This document shows, one piece after another, positions 32,636 to 43,531 of a DNA stretch of 64,000 nucleotides. The DNA comes from Rhyzopertha dominica (Eukaryota; Arthropoda; Insecta; Coleoptera; Bostrichidae). Under the pieces are notes generated by a model. It was not told where the DNA came from. It saw nothing but the letters and a program-made list of their open reading frames with translations, and ran no database searches. Both the position numbers and the translations under genes were made by a program. The stretch spans positions 59,355,325-59,419,324 of the forward strand of contig QCXZ01000064.1 of the NCBI GenBank assembly GCA_025024175.1, read 5' to 3'. The stretch's first letter is position 1. Each line of letters begins with the position of its first letter.

Positions 32636-33545
32636 ATGACTAGAGGATAAGTTATTGATCCGAACATTCGTTCAATTATTATTCGTTTATATAAATCTGG
32701 CAGATTTAATGCAGAAATTGGACAGTTATTGGGGTTGTCAAGACACAGTGTTAGAACGTAGTGCAGTTTTTCAAATCAAGCCTAAACAGAGGTATGTGAA
32801 AAAAGTGCACTTTCTGATACTGACCGGAAGGCGTGGAAACGTATAATTAAACAGAACAGGAGGGGAAACTACTGCCAACTAAGCACACTTTGGAGTGATG
32901 CTGTAGGAAGACCTGTCACCGGGAAGCACAAAGATTGGATTTTCGAACTTACAAGGTAAAATCTTTTGTTCATAACTTTTGAAATGTTTTCAACAAAAAT
33001 GCGTTTTCATTGTCTAGGCCAAGGAAAACCCATGTTAACAACGCAACAAAAGAAAAATCGGTTGAAGTGGGCAAAAGAACATAGAACTTGAAGTCCTGAA
33101 CAATGGAACAGTGTACATTGGAGCGACGAGTCTAGATTTGAAGTTTGTGTAGCGACAGTCGCAGCAGAGTTATTCGGCAAAAAATGAAATTTATCATCCA
33201 GATTGTCTGCAGAGAAAAGTTAAATTTCCAGGATCTATTATGGTGTGGGGATCAATGTCTGCAAGAGGAGTAGGAAAATTACATTTCATTGAGGGAATTG
33301 TGAACACCGAAAAATATCTTAATAGTGAATCTTTGCTACCCAGAGTCATTGACGTCCTTTCTCCAATAGAAACTGTTTGGCACATTATGAAAAAATAACT
33401 ACGCGCAACTCATGCCAGGTCGATTCTCGAATTAAAGCGTAAACTTCAGTTTATATGGGGTAAGTTCACACCACAAGATTATCAGAATTTGGTGAATACA
33501 ATGCCAAGAAGAATAACCGCTGCCATAAAAAGTAAAGGTGAAGAA
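32636..33545 (+). pseudogene. Tc1-like transposase remnant with internal deletion
   Basis: Several frames on the plus strand together give a Tc1-like transposase. The first helix-turn-helix is near 32655-32760 (RSIIIRLYKSGRF, IGQLLGLSRHSVRT). The second DNA-binding part is near 32830-32950 (WKRIIKQNRRGNY, SDAVGRPVTGKH). KPMLTTQQKKNRLKWAKEH precedes SPEQWNSVHWSDESRFEV, which carries the first catalytic Asp. GSIMVWGSMSARGVGKLHF and EGIVNTEKYL follow. The second Asp and the SPDLNPIE block are deleted between VIDVLS and PIETVWHIMKK (about 33358-33370). The C-terminus runs to ITAAIKSKGE. A 62-bp GT...AG interval at about 32956-33017 interrupts the frame. It cannot be active. Confidence 0.8.
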
Positions 33546-34869
33546 ATAGGTCAAGTCAGTTGTTCGTAACTCAAGTTTTCTCGTGATTTGCTTCAACTTG
33601 CTAGTTAAGTAGAAATAAAATGCTTGAATTCGATAAATGAATAATTGATTAAGTGGGAAATGTTTCAAAAGTTGTGGTGAAAATAATTAAATATCTGTTT
33701 CATAATAGCCTTACAACTTCTGTCCATTAAATACAAAAAAATAAAAAAAATTGCAACTGGGCCAATTGTAATAGGACTGGGCTTGTATATGCCGTTCTAT
33801 AATATTAAAAAAAAATCATGTTATCCCGGATATAAATTCTTTAAATTGAGATCTCCATAATTAGTAAAATTTTGCAGAGATATGTTAGTAAAGTAGAAAA
33901 TTTCTTGGGGAATTGAATTTTTCGAATCGCATCTCTCTAGGTTGTTTTGAAGATGCCTGCGACCACATTCATATTAGCAAAGTGATAATAGAATTCAGCC
34001 AGGATTCTAAAAATATCATAATATACAGGGTGTTTCATTTAAATTAGCAAACTTACTATCAACACCTCTAATAGAATGGCTGGCTTTGTCAGCAGAGCTT
34101 CTATAGACCTTAGCGACCTTAGAACGCTCATATTTTTGTATTCGCAGTAGGATATCGTTTTTTTATTATCTGGAACCCACGATACCTACTAACTGTATAT
34201 AAAAAGAATATATAGTATTAAAAATAAACTTCCGTATTCGCAACAAAAACTTTTACAATAATTTATAGCTACTCCCCTTGTTCCCTTTTAACCGAAGAAA
34301 AATTCCCCAAAACCCGAATTCCCAAACAGCTTTATGGAAATAAGCAGGCGGACTTATTCAAATACGGCATCAAAGCAGCTCGGGAAGCAAATAAAAAATA
34401 TTTAATATTGTCTTTGAGCGGAATAACTGCGGCTTCATTAAAGGATAACTTAATTCGTCTTCTCCCTCCTTGTTCTGGTGGGGTTGTTTCGTAAATTGTT
34501 TGTCTTTTCACCCGCAAACATTCCTAATAAAATCCGGCTCCAGACGAGACAGAGAGAAATTGAAAATTTGCCGTCGTCGCTAGTTCGTTTGCTTCTANTT
34601 TGCTCGACGGTATTGTGCTGGTAGAAAGAAGTTTGATGAAGTTTTGCGACGGTGTACGATATTCGGGATGCACGAACGATCCATAGTACAAGCTTAAATA
34701 CTTCCTAGTGAACAATACTAAATGCAGTTATAGGTAATTTTAAAATTATTGACATCTCGATAGGCTATGCAAACTGAAAACTACGTGGGCAATTTAAATT
34801 TTGTCATCATCGCCACTACATCGCTATCATAACTAGTGTCCGAAATATCAAAGAAACAAGCGAGGCAAA
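33546..34869. other. Non-coding, with an unpaired TACAGGGTG transposon end at 34024
   Basis: TACAGGGTGTTTCATTTAAA at 34024, next to TA, is a typical mariner-like end. No matching inverted end was found, so the element is truncated or degraded. 34250-34720 is GC-richer, with no gene. Confidence 0.4.
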
Positions 34870-34990
34870 ATACTTACAAGACATCAATAAAAGGAGATGG
34901 AAGGAATGGCCAAATTGCACCAGAAATGTTAAAAAGTATAGAACCAGAAGAGAGAAAAGTACTTACGAAAATATTTAATAATTTCTGAGA
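34870..34990 (+). pseudogene. LINE reverse transcriptase scrap E
   Basis: About 120 bp. A plus-strand frame reads KGDGRNGQIAPEMLKSIEPE and then ERKVLTKIFNNF, matching the RT stretch KAPGxDGIxxEMLK...LLTxIFN found between the endonuclease and the RT palm of LINEs. It ends in a stop. It is too short to assign to a clade. Confidence 0.6.
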
Positions 34991-36589
34991 AATTTTATTT
35001 ACTCTTAACTTTTTAGAAACACTGCTTCTTTGTTAATTGACTTTAGAATTGTCGGATAGACAGTCTTACTTATAAAAACAATTGACATTTAATCATGTTC
35101 ATATCAGCCCAACAATTATTAAAATTAGATTTAAGTATTGTGACCCCTAATGGCCCTGTACATTTTTTCAACACACCTTGCAATAGACATACATGCATCG
35201 ACAAAAATAAATCTTTTTGCCAAGCGTGTTATGTTGTTACATAAGTGTTTGTTGACCCCAGCATTGATGGACTGCATAGTTATACAACACCCGAACTACC
35301 TAGAATTAGCACAATTAGTCATTTTCGTCTTCAACTTCGAGTAAGGAGGTTCGGTGCCTGATACGGATAACTATTCTTTGATATCTGGGAGAAGACATCA
35401 AGCGTAAGTCTGTTTGCTACTCTATTCTAATCTATTATTCCATAATTTCTTACTTAAACTTAGTTTAACTGCATCCAACCGAACGCGGACATGTATGGTA
35501 CAGGCAACCATTTCCATTGATCAACGAAGATCATTATAGACTAAATGAAGTCAGATATTACAAACTTTGTTCTGATAGATCACTGCAATATTAGATTCAG
35601 TATTCATCGAACGCAAACAAGTTCAGAGGTGTACAAAATCAGTTCGTGTCCCGAGCAGTACGATTCTCGAGAAGGATCCGTGAGGTTCGATCATTCCCGA
35701 AGTTAACGAACGCACCCATCCTTTCCCAGTTAATTCGGGATATCTACAGATCGTGACCACGTTGACCTGGCGCAATTGCATACTGCGGGTGCTTTGTTAG
35801 CTGCAGGGGTATTATTCTTGGGATATTTCCCCGCCGCTGGTTTGGAAACTGCAGCCAGTTCGACTCAGGGATTTTAGTGCTCCGCTTCAGAATCTGTTGC
35901 CCTTCTTTCTTTGATCGCATCATTCATTATTTCCCAATTTTAACTTGTTCACTAATTAATCAAATTTTGAAGTCCCTTTGTCGCGCTCTCATTGGCGCCT
36001 TGGTGTATCACTAGCACTGTCTACCAAAGGCACGATATCCGCACTCTGCTCTGACAGGGGTGGCTCTGCAAGGCTAACCGATTGAGATATCTAGATGAGG
36101 ACCCNCGCCCATTGAAAGACAACACATTAAAATTATTTATCCTCTTGTCAATCTTATTGGTTTCGTATATATATGCTGGTTTTTTGTGCACTTCAGTTTG
36201 CACTCTTTATTTTATGATATCACTAGTTATTTATTAAATTAGTAATAATTTAAAGTAATATTAAACACTAGTTCCTGTTGTTCCCGCGAATTTCGTTTTG
36301 TATTTAAAGATTAAGCAAAATATTGCAGTGGTCCTTGGATAATCTCTTAAACAAATTAATTGAGTCGTTGGGTAGATTAGTACTGCTTTGTTTTATATTT
36401 TATGGGCCATAATTACTGTACTTCTAGAACACAAAGATGTTTAGAAACATTTATGTGTTTTAGACTGCTAACCGTCCATTTGTATTTTTAATTTGTCACT
36501 GTAATGTTGTTATGGACAAAGAGCAGAGAAGGCAAGGTGAAGTTTCTGTAATAGAATTAAAACATAAACTTTGTAAATATTTGCTATAT
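34991..36589. other. Non-coding stretch
   Basis: No gene recognised. 35640-35900 is GC-richer. An N lies near 36105. Confidence 0.3.
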
Positions 36590-37060
36590 ATTTAATAATT
36601 AATATTACATGAATATTCTGAAACAAATATTTCTTATACATTTGTAAATGATTTAAGTAAATATTTATATAATATTAAACAGGGTGGTGCTAAGGCTATT
36701 TCTAATATTCTAGAAGAGAACTTTAATGAATGTTTTGTACTAGTAGGGACGACGTAAGATATAGACATTTTCGAAATTATGCTTAAAAAATAAATATTTT
36801 CATCTTTCTTGTCCATGTCCACCTAGCCCGTCAACTTCAAACCCAGATGAGAATCAAGCAAAAGAGGAGTTTGATATAGATATTTTCAGTTTGTTTAGGA
36901 AATCTACTATTTATAAAGACGTAACGGCGTAACGAAATAGATAAATATAAAAGTAGCCCACGAGCTGATCTTTCTGAAAATATTCTAGACTGGTGCCTTA
37001 ATGGCAAAAGATTTTTTGTCAATACCTGCCAAGTCTCGGAACAGATTAAGCCAGAAATCC
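36590..37060 (+). pseudogene. hAT transposase C-terminal remnant
   Basis: Plus-strand frames near 36837-37060 read QAKEEFDIDIFSLFRKS and SSPRADLSENILDWCLNGKR, then FFVNTCQVSEQIK and TPCASA. This matches the hAT dimerisation region: EIxxYLxSPRADLSENxLDWW, followed by FPxLAxLAxxxxxIPxSSA. The Trp pair is now WC. Upstream 36600-36740 may be an earlier part of the same gene but is not diagnostic. No TIRs or 8-bp duplication are seen. In live hAT elements this domain mediates transposase multimerisation. Confidence 0.65.
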
Positions 37061-37423
37061 ATTAGAACTCCATGTGCCTCAGCGCATGGTTAGCCAAGGA
37101 AGATTTAAATTTAGAGTTATAATACTGTATGAAAGTTTAAGCATACATATACGACAAATGGGATTTTTAAGAATGTTGTTTATTTTATTGTTTCGCCGTT
37201 GTACTGTTAATGTTTCAATAAATCGGGTAGTATCAAGCCTATTTGATTTTTCGTATATTAACTGCTTGACTCCAGCTCGACTTGAATTTGAAGTAACCAG
37301 GTATGCCATTTTCAAATTTCTGTATTTTATTCATATTGCCTCTCAAATTGTTCAGTTTATATTTCGCATCGGTTTTGGGAATGGGGCACATTTGCGACGT
37401 TCGAGGGGTAGGTTCTTAAGTGG

Positions 37424-38133
37424 ACGAGAAACAGATGCGCTTCAGTTTCAGTGTGTTCCTTCAACTGTTCACAGGTTTGTACTGTTTCAATTTTTAATTT
37501 TTATTGTTTGTGTCCATTTTCCAATCACATTATGTAATTAGTTTTAAACAAGTATTTGGAGTCAATGGTAACATTGCAAGCTATGCTGCTGTTATAGTCC
37601 GTTTTTTTAACTACTTATGTCATTTTCTTAACTGTGTTCCCGCATTCTTTGATTAGCTGTATCCACGCAGCAATAAGTTATACGTGATGCTTGAAAGTAG
37701 AATGTTAGAGCCTTGTTGCATAAACTAATATTTTCTCCCGTGCTGGGCAAACATCTGGCAAAAGAAAGACCAAGATTTTTGCAGCAAACCATTCAATTAT
37801 ATAGCTGAGTTGCCTCCCGCATGGGACCTCAGTACCTGCTGGCCATAGTCGGCTAAGCTAACAAAAATCTCTTCAGTTTTGAATCTTGAGAGAGTGAAAG
37901 TGATATCGAACACAGATCTAGAATTGACAGTTAATTCATTATTTTAAATAACAAATTTCAGCAGCATTGCTACAATTTGTTAACCCTCCAAATTTGATAT
38001 TGTTTAGTAATAAATTAGTTGTTTTGAGTTTGTTTCGTATTATTTATGATTACATCAAATCTCCCTATTTACGTGAGTAACCAGTGCATCGAAAGTACGT
38101 TTAATTAAAATAACACAACGTAGGTAAGTACTA
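37424..38133 (+). repeat. ~0.7-kb interspersed repeat, copy A
   Basis: Matches 49019-49800 in inverse orientation along its whole length, with long blocks such as TTGCCTCCCGCATGGGACCT, GTGCTGGGCAAACATCTGGC and CCAAATTTGAT shared. It is clearly diverged by substitutions and lacks a ~72-bp stretch present in copy B (next to GTAATTAGTTTTAAACAAG, near 37545). No protein family is recognised. The short frame QFQCVPSTVHRF near 37440-37475, just before CAGGTTTGTACT, looks like an exon end with helix-turn-helix flavour, but that is weak. Confidence 0.85.
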
Positions 38134-39236
38134 GAAGATCACATTTCAATCTAAATCTCTAGGAACCTGGGTATGCTACATTACAAATTTAAGATAATTC
38201 AAGTCAAGCAACTTGAAAATCAAGTCATGCCGTGAATCCCTAAATATGATCATTAATGAGAACACATTATTCAAAATTCCAGTTCCCACATAGCGTTCAT
38301 CTCCCCCAAATCATCGAAGATTTTGAGATACGCTTTAAAACATTTCCCTACTTGCCCTAGAGCATTCGTATCCCAAATCCCATCCCACGCAGAACTTCAT
38401 AACGAAGTGACATCGACGCTTGTGGTTTTTGACTCAGCGGGACACGCGCCCACTGTCAACACGGTCGCATTTACGCTACTTCAAAGGACGTTTTCATTTA
38501 GTCCGCCACACGACTACCTATATTAGCTGGGCGGCCTTCTTTATTTTTGTAACCGATACACACGTCCGATGCATTAGCCTACCCCAAAGGCTTGATTATT
38601 TCGGAATATTTTTGCATCGTTTGATGCGCTCTTCCGGTCAAGAATTCAAGAGAGGCAGGATGTAACGGCCTAGTTAGTAGTTTGTTTGTTTGGATGAATC
38701 CGGCTGTCTTTTTTTATTAGATATTTAATTGTGTGCCGAAAGTGTTTCTGTTTTGTAAAGATAAAGCGGCAATTGTAGATCATGCAATTGTCTATAAAAG
38801 TTGTCCTTACGCTTTTTTCGTACAACGCAGCCTTTCTGAGAAAAAACGTTTCTAAAATTTACTAAAGTATTTCTAAAGTATTCTCCATAACATGCATTAC
38901 TACGCTGCATAGGTACTTGCCTAGATAAGTTACGTTAGTTATCTTTTGCAAAACATACACGTAATAAAAAAAACGCCTGCAATTAGCTTGTCTTCATCCA
39001 ACCTCGACTTCTGCTATTTTACATTTTTCAATCATTCTAGATGAAACATGTGGAAGTTCAGCAGTAGCTTGGAAAAAACTATTCAGGAACTACGAACAAT
39101 GTAAAACTCAATGGAAAAAGTCGCCAGAATCTCAGCACTGGCTTAAAGGCTTGCGAGTTTTGTGAGAAACATTGTTGCCCATCTATGAAGTTCGAAACTG
39201 TTTGTAATTCGTTCAATGTATTGAACATGTTCTGTA
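38134..39236. other. Non-coding stretch left of the 2.3-kb DD41D element
   Basis: No gene recognised. 38280-38680 is GC-richer with two overlapping open frames lacking any family signature. Confidence 0.3.
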
Positions 39237-41537
39237 TACAGGGTGATTTTTTGAAAACTTCACACCTTAAATAACTTTAAATATAGCAAAAATTTAAAAA
39301 TGTGCAAAAACAGGTAAACTTTTGTTTACAGGGGGACAACTTTTGAGATAAGTTTTTAATGGATAGCGCTTACTCTCTTAGAGGGGTAGATACCCCTTCA
39401 AAAATTTTAAATGAAACTACCCATCTTACGATACATCATTTAAAAGCTTATTACACAAGGAGTCTTGCCATGTAATTAGTTTTACCACGTTTAACTTATT
39501 GACGGGGTAATAGATTAATAGTGCTTACGAAACAGGTAGCTTATTAAATTGAATATTTTGGACTCTTTTCAACAAAATGTATTTTATTTTAGAGCGGAAA
39601 TAAAATTTGTCCTTACGAGAACCCAAAATTTAAACAAACAACTTGTAAAAAATATGACACTTAAAAAAACTCCCAGAATACTGAAAATTTTCTTTTAACA
39701 TTATTATTAACATTAAAGTATTTATCATGTAATTTTTTAGAAAGTCCATGTCCACGAAAAAGAAAAATTATTTATTTGTAACTCCAAAAACAGTGTGAAC
39801 AAAACCATAGAAATTCAAACCTTACAATAGATTCTCAAAATGTGCACCACCTCTTTCCATACAATAATACAGACGGTTCTCGAACTCCTGCTGCACTTTT
39901 CGGAAAGTTTCAGGTGGAATCCTCCTGCACTCGTTAATAATTCTTTCTCGCAGATTGTCCAGGCTAGCAGGTTGTGTTTTGTAAAGCACAGATTTTAAAT
40001 GACCCCATAGAAAGAAATCTAAAGCAGTCAAATCGGGTGATCGTGGCGGCTATTCAATTGTTCCACGCTTACCAATCCAGTGAAGAGGAAATCTATGATT
40101 TAACCAATTTCGCACATTAATGGCGTAATGCGGTGGGGCTCCATCATGTTGGTAAAACAATTCGTATTCATCCAACATTGGATTTCCTTCAGGGTCACGT
40201 TGGTTTTCTAATTGCTCTGTGATTAAAGGATCAATAACGTTATCAAGTAATTCTAAATACATTCCCCCATTTAGCGTCCCATCAATGAAAATTGGACCTA
40301 CAATTGCGTTGCCAAGTATTCCAGCCCAACCGTTCAGCTTCTGAGGAACTTGTGTATGACCTTCTCGAAAAATATAAGGATCTTCGTCACTCCAGTACCT
40401 GACGTTATGTTTATTTACAGAGCCGTTCAAAAAAATATGCATTCATCACTGAAGCAGATATTTTTTATTAGATTTGGATTTACTATAATCTCTTCTGTCA
40501 TAATTTCGCAAAATTGCAGTCTTCTATCGAAGTCATCTTCGCCGAGTTCCTGGAGAGTTTTCATCTTATAGGGACGGAATTTGTGCAGTTTTGTAACTTT
40601 CCTTACAGATGAATAAGAAAGTCCAGTGGCTGTAGAAATGTTACGCAAAGAGCTAGTTGGATCCATTGCAAAATGACCAAGTACTTCAACTTGGGCCATT
40701 TCATCAACGGCTCTATTCCCTGCCTTTTTTTTGTTTACTACAGATCCAGTGTCTTGAAATTTCTGCACGAGATCGAGAATGTACCTAAGCGTCAACATTT
40801 TTATCGGGGTGCCGTTCGTTAAACACCCTTGCTGACGCACGAGCACGGCTATGCTCAGCACCGTAAATAAAAATTATTTCTACCCTTTCGGCAGTTGAAT
40901 AAACCATTATCACTTGGACTCTCACTTTAAAATTTCACGCGATTTATAAAGAGGAATGTGAACAAAAAGATGGTCGTGCCAAAGAAGTAGCCAAAAAGTT
41001 GAAACAAAAAATTGGAAACACAAAGTAGATAATTATTTAGCCAATTCAGTATAAACTGTCGAGTTGCAATATCAAGTAATGTCGAAAGAAAATTTTAAGT
41101 ATTTTTGGCATTTTGCTTAGGTGTAACAATTATTTTTTAACAAGTTTTTTTAGGCTTAAGTAAGGACAATTTTTATTGTAACTGCAAGACAATAAATTTT
41201 GTTAAAAAAAGTCCAAAATATTCCATTTTATAAGCCACTTTCTATAATGCACTTTTTGACCCACTACCCCGTCAATGGGCAAAAAATAGTAAAACTAATT
41301 ACATGGCAAGACTCCTTGTGTAATAAGCTTTTAAATGATGTATCGTAAGATGGGTAGTTTCATTTAAAATTTTTGAAGGGGTATCTACCCCGCTAAGAGG
41401 GTAAGCGCTATCCATTAAAAACTTATCTCAAAAGTTGTCCCCCTGCAAACAAAAGTTTACCTGTTTTTGCAAATTTTTAAATTTTTCCTCTATTTAAAGT
41501 TATTTAAGGTGTGAAGTTTTCAAAAAATCACCCTGTA
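39237..41537 (-). mobile_element. DD41D mariner-like element with ~380-bp TIRs, family 2, copy 1
   Basis: A 2301-bp element that starts TACAGGGTGATTTTTTGAAA and ends with the inverse, with TA flanks at 39235-39236 and 41538-41539. The TIRs are unusually long: the outer ~280 bp pair well, and weaker pairing continues to about 39620 and 41160. The transposase gene lies on the minus strand between the arms. It has landed at the 5' edge of LINE E's RT. Copy 2 at 60027-62294 is almost identical. Confidence 0.93.
39822..40907 (-). pseudogene. DD41D transposase, family 2 copy 1 (two frameshifts, one stop)
   Basis: Starts at the ATG at 40907 (MVYSTAE) by comparison with copy 2. An extra base near 40788 breaks the frame before RYILDLVQKFQDTGS. 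The DNA-binding region continues to SSLRNISTATGLSYSSVRKV, then the first catalytic Asp in CFSDEC. At the T7 run (plus-strand A7, 40429-40435) the frame shifts by -1 to FLNGSVNKHNVRYW. The second Asp is in YQHDGAPPHYAINV. A TAG at 40050-40052 precedes PPRSPDLTALDFFLWGH, which holds the third Asp; 41 residues separate the second and third Asp. It ends GGAHFENLL. It is dead as written but keeps the full catalytic signature. Confidence 0.9.
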
Positions 41538-43203
41538 TATATTTCTGATATTGAACGTGCTGTAAAAAAGCTTAAAGCAAATAGTATCTGCGGTCCTGAT
41601 ACCATTCCAGGTTTTCTTGTGGTAGATTGTATTAACTGTTTATCTACACCACTATGTGTAATCTTTAATTTAATATTGGCATTATCTGGGTACCCTACTG
41701 CACGGAAGCCTTCCCGGGTTGTCCCGGTACATAAGTCAGCTGAAAAAACTGATATCAAAAATTATCAGCCTATCGCTATCAAGTCGAATTTTGCTAAACT
41801 ATTAGAATGCATATGATCAGAAACCGGTCTACAATCTGCTAGAGTTTACCCACTTTGTCTCCTTGGCNATGGACAGGCGNTTTCAGGTGGATGCNATTTA
41901 TACAGATCTGACCAAAGCCTTTGATCGGGTGCACAATTGTATCCTCCTNAAAAAGCTACGTAACTTTGTATTGTGTGTTTTGATTTACTCCGCGATGAAG
42001 AAAAGAGTGCAGTATGTTGAGNATCGTGGGGTCAGATCGTACTCTTACCGAGTGTGCAGTGGTGTAATTCAGGGCTCAAATTTGGGTCCCTTACTGTTTA
42101 TAATTTTTTACAATAACGTAATTTCCCAACTATCTTGCAATGCCTGCATGTATGTGGACGATCTCAAGATCTGTACTGTTGTGCGGAGTACTGATGATTG
42201 TTTGGCACTGCAGGGGGGCATAGATTTTTTGGTAGGCTGGTGTGGTCTTAACGGTTTACAGCTTAATGTAAGTAAATGCAAGAAGATATCCTTCTCCAGG
42301 GGTATGCATCACAATCGATATTTTTACAACATTAAAGGCACTTCCTTAGAAGATTGTCATCAAGACTTGGGTGTGATATTGGATACTGGTCTGACCTTTG
42401 TTCCTCATATAGTGCATATCTGTGATGTCGTTATGCGACTACTGGGACTTCTGTTTCGCAATACCAAAGATTTCACAAACGTCGAATGTATAAAGCCTCT
42501 CTTTTACTCACTAATAAGATCTAGACTTGAATATTATGCAATTGTTTGGAAACCTAACCACCAGATTTACAGTGACCTGCTTGAAAATATCATCAGAAAG
42601 TTCGATAAATCTATATACCTGAAGAATTTCAATTCATATCCTATAAGACATTGTAGTCAAAAAATCCTTCTCAACGCTGTTGGTGAGAACTCGCTCAATG
42701 CTCGCAGAGCTGTATCCGGTCTGATATTTTTGCAAAAATTCATCGGGGGATGTATTGATGATACTACTCTACTGAGCCAGGTTAGGTTTGCGGTGCCTCG
42801 ACTAAACAGTAGGTGCTCTTTAACATTTTATTATTCTGTATCCCATACACACCGTCATTTTAATTCCGCTTTGCTGTCTTGTTTTCGTTCATATAATAAT
42901 TCTATTGCTGATTCTAAATTTGATATATTTAGTGTAAACTTTTGTCATGCCAAAGTTAAAAAAGAAATGATAATGAAATTTGATGCAGAATTTTTATAAT
43001 ATGACTTTATTTTAGTGGTTGTAGTTAAACCCATCTCTATAATGAATTCTATTCTGTGTTCCACTTATGTATTTTAAACTTGATTTCTTATCTATGTTAA
43101 TTATTGTCATATTGTTTTAAATTTAGTGTTGTATCATTGTATAAGTTTCCACTATGGACCGCCCTGTTCCGCAGGAAATAAACTTAATTATTACTATTAT
43201 TAG
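41538..43203 (+). mobile_element. LINE E, 5'-truncated, with simple-repeat tail
   Basis: The 3' part of a Jockey-type LINE on the plus strand, abutting the right end of the 2.3-kb DNA transposon. It runs through the RT and C-terminal domain to a 3' UTR (43000-43180) and an AATAAA-like end followed by ATTATTACTATTATTA near 43186-43203. LINE F lies tail-to-tail with it about 330 bp further on. Confidence 0.85.
41540..42999 (+). pseudogene. LINE E reverse transcriptase
   Basis: RT blocks in order: SDIERAVKKLKANSICGPD followed by TIPGFL; SRVVPVHKSAEKTDIKNYQP; a stop near 41814; then IYTDLTKAFDRVHNC (first Asp), SGVIQGSNLGPLLFIIFYNN, and CMYVDDLKICT, where the catalytic box is YVDD. LNVSKCKKISFSR and LGVILDTGLTF follow, and the C-terminal LINE domain runs through IRSRLEYYAIVW to the stop at 42997-42999. 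Five N calls fall between 41868 and 42022. The catalytic Asp pair survives, but the upstream stop and missing endonuclease make it non-autonomous. Confidence 0.87.
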
Positions 43204-43531
43204 CACTCTTAAACCACCTCCAACAAGAAGCCTAGCCAAACCGACATCAAACACAGAACTTTATCTACGTAGAAAAGCATTCACCTTGCAAACCAATCCG
43301 CAGCTCTCTGTAACATGCGCTACGTGGGAGCCCACTAGCAACAAGCATGTCACCCCTCCAACCCAGCGTAGACCAAGCCGGCCCGGCGGGAGTGGCAGAA
43401 ATGCCTACCTTACGCTGGATCAATCAATCAAAGTTTATTTTGACCGGACAATTAACAAAATAAAAATATTTTGTGGGAGTAAAAAGCACTTTTTCGTTAT
43501 TGCCATAAGCTGAACTAGGTAATGCAGTTTC

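Noticed and set aside
37074..37541. 155-codon plus-strand ORF
   Set aside because: It straddles the hAT remnant edge and repeat copy A and has no coherent family signature.
43154..43513. 119-codon plus-strand ORF between LINE E and LINE F
   Set aside because: It begins in the LINE E 3' UTR and runs across the TTA tail into unrelated DNA, so it cannot be one gene.
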